A stretch of 6,052 nt of DNA from Sphingomonadales bacterium (GTDB lineage Bacteria > Pseudomonadota > Alphaproteobacteria > Sphingomonadales > Sphingomonadaceae), in assembly GCA_027486275.1 (NCBI GenBank), contig JAIXPM010000019.1:1-6052 (forward strand). The letters run 5' to 3'. Positions within the stretch are counted from its first letter, which is position 1; each line of letters opens with the position of its first letter. A program made the position numbers and the translations under genes. The notes beneath the pieces are model-generated. The model was not told where the DNA came from. It worked only from the letters and a program-made list of their open reading frames with translations, and did no database searches. Shown piece after piece: positions 4,974 to 6,052 of the stretch.

Positions 4974-6052
4974 ATGAAGTCAAAGATCGTTCGTTCGCTT
5001 GTTCCCGTCGCCGTGTTGGCCACTGGCCTGGCCGCCATTGCTGTCGCGCAGGCGCCTGCCACCCAGCCGGCGCAGAACGCCGTGGCACCTGCCGTGGCCA
5101 TTGCGCCGCCTGGTGGCGCGCCGCGCAGCTTTGCCGATCTGACGGCGCGGTTGGCGCCGGCGGTGGTGAACGTGTCGACCACGCAAAAGATGGAAATCGG
5201 CCGCATGCGCCGCATGCCTGGTCAGCCCGGCGGCAATCCGCTGGAAGATCTGTTCCGCCGTTTCCAGGAACAGCAGGACGGCGGTGAGCCGGTGACGCGC
5301 GAGGCGACCAGCCTGGGCAGCGGCTTCGTCATCGCCGCTGATGGCTATATCGTTACCAACAACCACGTGATTTCGGCGGGCGAAGGCCGCAACCAGCCGG
5401 TGGAATCGATCACGGTCACATTGTCGGACCGGCGCGAGTACAAGGCGCGCGTGGTCGGCCGCGATCCGCTCACCGATCTGGCTGTGCTGAAGATCGAGGC
5501 GACTGGACTGCCGTTCGTGCAGTTCGGCAACAGTGAAACCACGCGCGTCGGCGATTGGTCCATTGCCATCGGCAACCCGTTCGGGCTGGGTGGCACCGTT
5601 ACCGCCGGCATCATTTCCGCCCTGCACCGCGATATCGGTTCGGGCCAGTATGATCGCTATATCCAGACCGATGCCAGCATCAACCAGGGCAACAGCGGCG
5701 GGCCGCTGTTCGATCTGGCCGGCAACGTGATCGGCATCAACACGGCGATCTTCTCGCCCACCGGCGGCAACGTTGGTCTGGGCTTTGCCATTCCTGCCGA
5801 ACTGGCCAAGCCGGTGGTCGATCAGCTGAAGGCGACCGGTGCGGTGAAGCGCGGTTATCTGGGCGTCGCTATCCAGCGGCTTTCGGCCGATATCGCCGCC
5901 GGCCTGGGCCTGCCCAAGGACAAGGGCGAGATTGTTGCCAGCGTCGAACCCAACGGCCCGGCCGCGCGCGCCGGGGTGCGCCAGGGCGACGTGATCGTGA
6001 CGGTGGCCGGCCGCGAGGTGAATTTCGACAACAGCCTTTCGTACATCGTTGC
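4974..6052 (+). CDS. degP: Do/DegP-type periplasmic serine protease (3' end cut off by window edge)
   Basis: The first 359 residues of an HtrA-family protease/chaperone that degrades or handles misfolded envelope proteins. A signal peptide covers 1-25 (Lys2/Lys4/Arg7, hydrophobic core, Ala-Val-Ala before Gln26), then an Ala/Pro-rich linker to about 50. The trypsin-like domain has all three catalytic residues: His131 in TNNHV, Asp168 in TDLAVLKI and Ser241 in GNSGGPL. The LA loop region (about 72-112) contains a Met/Arg-rich stretch and NPLEDLFRRFQ, as in MucD/DegP-type enzymes. The first PDZ domain starts near RGYLGV (293-298) and continues through GPAARAGVRQGDVIV (328-342) to the edge; full-length relatives have about 480-520 residues and usually a second PDZ domain. 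Only a weak GAAAG (4963-4967) precedes the ATG. The gap of 86 bases to hflC has no convincing terminator, so cotranscription with hflKC is plausible. Whether it is the DegP, DegQ or MucD orthologue cannot be decided here. Confidence 0.95.
   Translation, partial: MKSKIVRSLVPVAVLATGLAAIAVAQAPATQPAQNAVAPAVAIAPPGGAPRSFADLTARLAPAVVNVSTTQKMEIGRMRRMPGQPGGNPLEDLFRRFQEQQDGGEPVTREATSLGSGFVIAADGYIVTNNHVISAGEGRNQPVESITVTLSDRREYKARVVGRDPLTDLAVLKIEATGLPFVQFGNSETTRVGDWSIAIGNPFGLGGTVTAGIISALHRDIGSGQYDRYIQTDASINQGNSGGPLFDLAGNVIGINTAIFSPTGGNVGLGFAIPAELAKPVVDQLKATGAVKRGYLGVAIQRLSADIAAGLGLPKDKGEIVASVEPNGPAARAGVRQGDVIVTVAGREVNFDNSLSYIV

Noticed and set aside
4980..5627. 215-residue minus-strand open frame opposite the Do protease
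   Set aside because: Shadow of the protease gene, which has a complete catalytic triad and signal peptide on the plus strand.

Overview
The window looks like ordinary, GC-rich chromosomal DNA of an alphaproteobacterium, most likely a sphingomonad (Sphingomonas/Novosphingobium/Sphingobium type). The basis is the protein style of HflK, HflC and the Do-type protease and the gene order; no rRNA or tRNA marker is present, so the assignment is an inference. No transposase, integrase, CRISPR array, tRNA or phage gene was seen.

Left half, minus strand (bases 1-2778): three genes read leftward. In transcription order they are an Mrp/ApbC-type ATPase that carries Fe-S clusters, a small CoA-binding-fold protein starting 4 bases after the mrp stop, and, after a 150-base gap with a strong palindrome, a secreted metal-dependent amidohydrolase that runs off the left edge. 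The amidohydrolase has no stop codon inside the window and is easily missed, but its metal ligands are all present.

Centre (2779-2911): a 133-base divergent intergenic region, locally AT-richer, with a central TATATA that could serve as a -10 element in both directions.

Right half, plus strand (2912-6052): hflK, hflC 14 bases later, and 86 bases after that a periplasmic Do/DegP-type serine protease cut off by the right edge inside its first PDZ domain. HflK and HflC form the membrane SPFH complex that surrounds and restrains the FtsH protease. Together with the Do protease this makes an envelope protein quality-control cluster.

The most interesting observation is that HflK and HflC both appear to lack about 22 residues of the long C-terminal helix compared with the E. 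coli proteins. The gap is the same size in both subunits and at equivalent places. Since the two subunits alternate side by side in the cage, this suggests a coordinated shortening of the cage wall. I found nothing that clearly amounts to a new multi-gene system.
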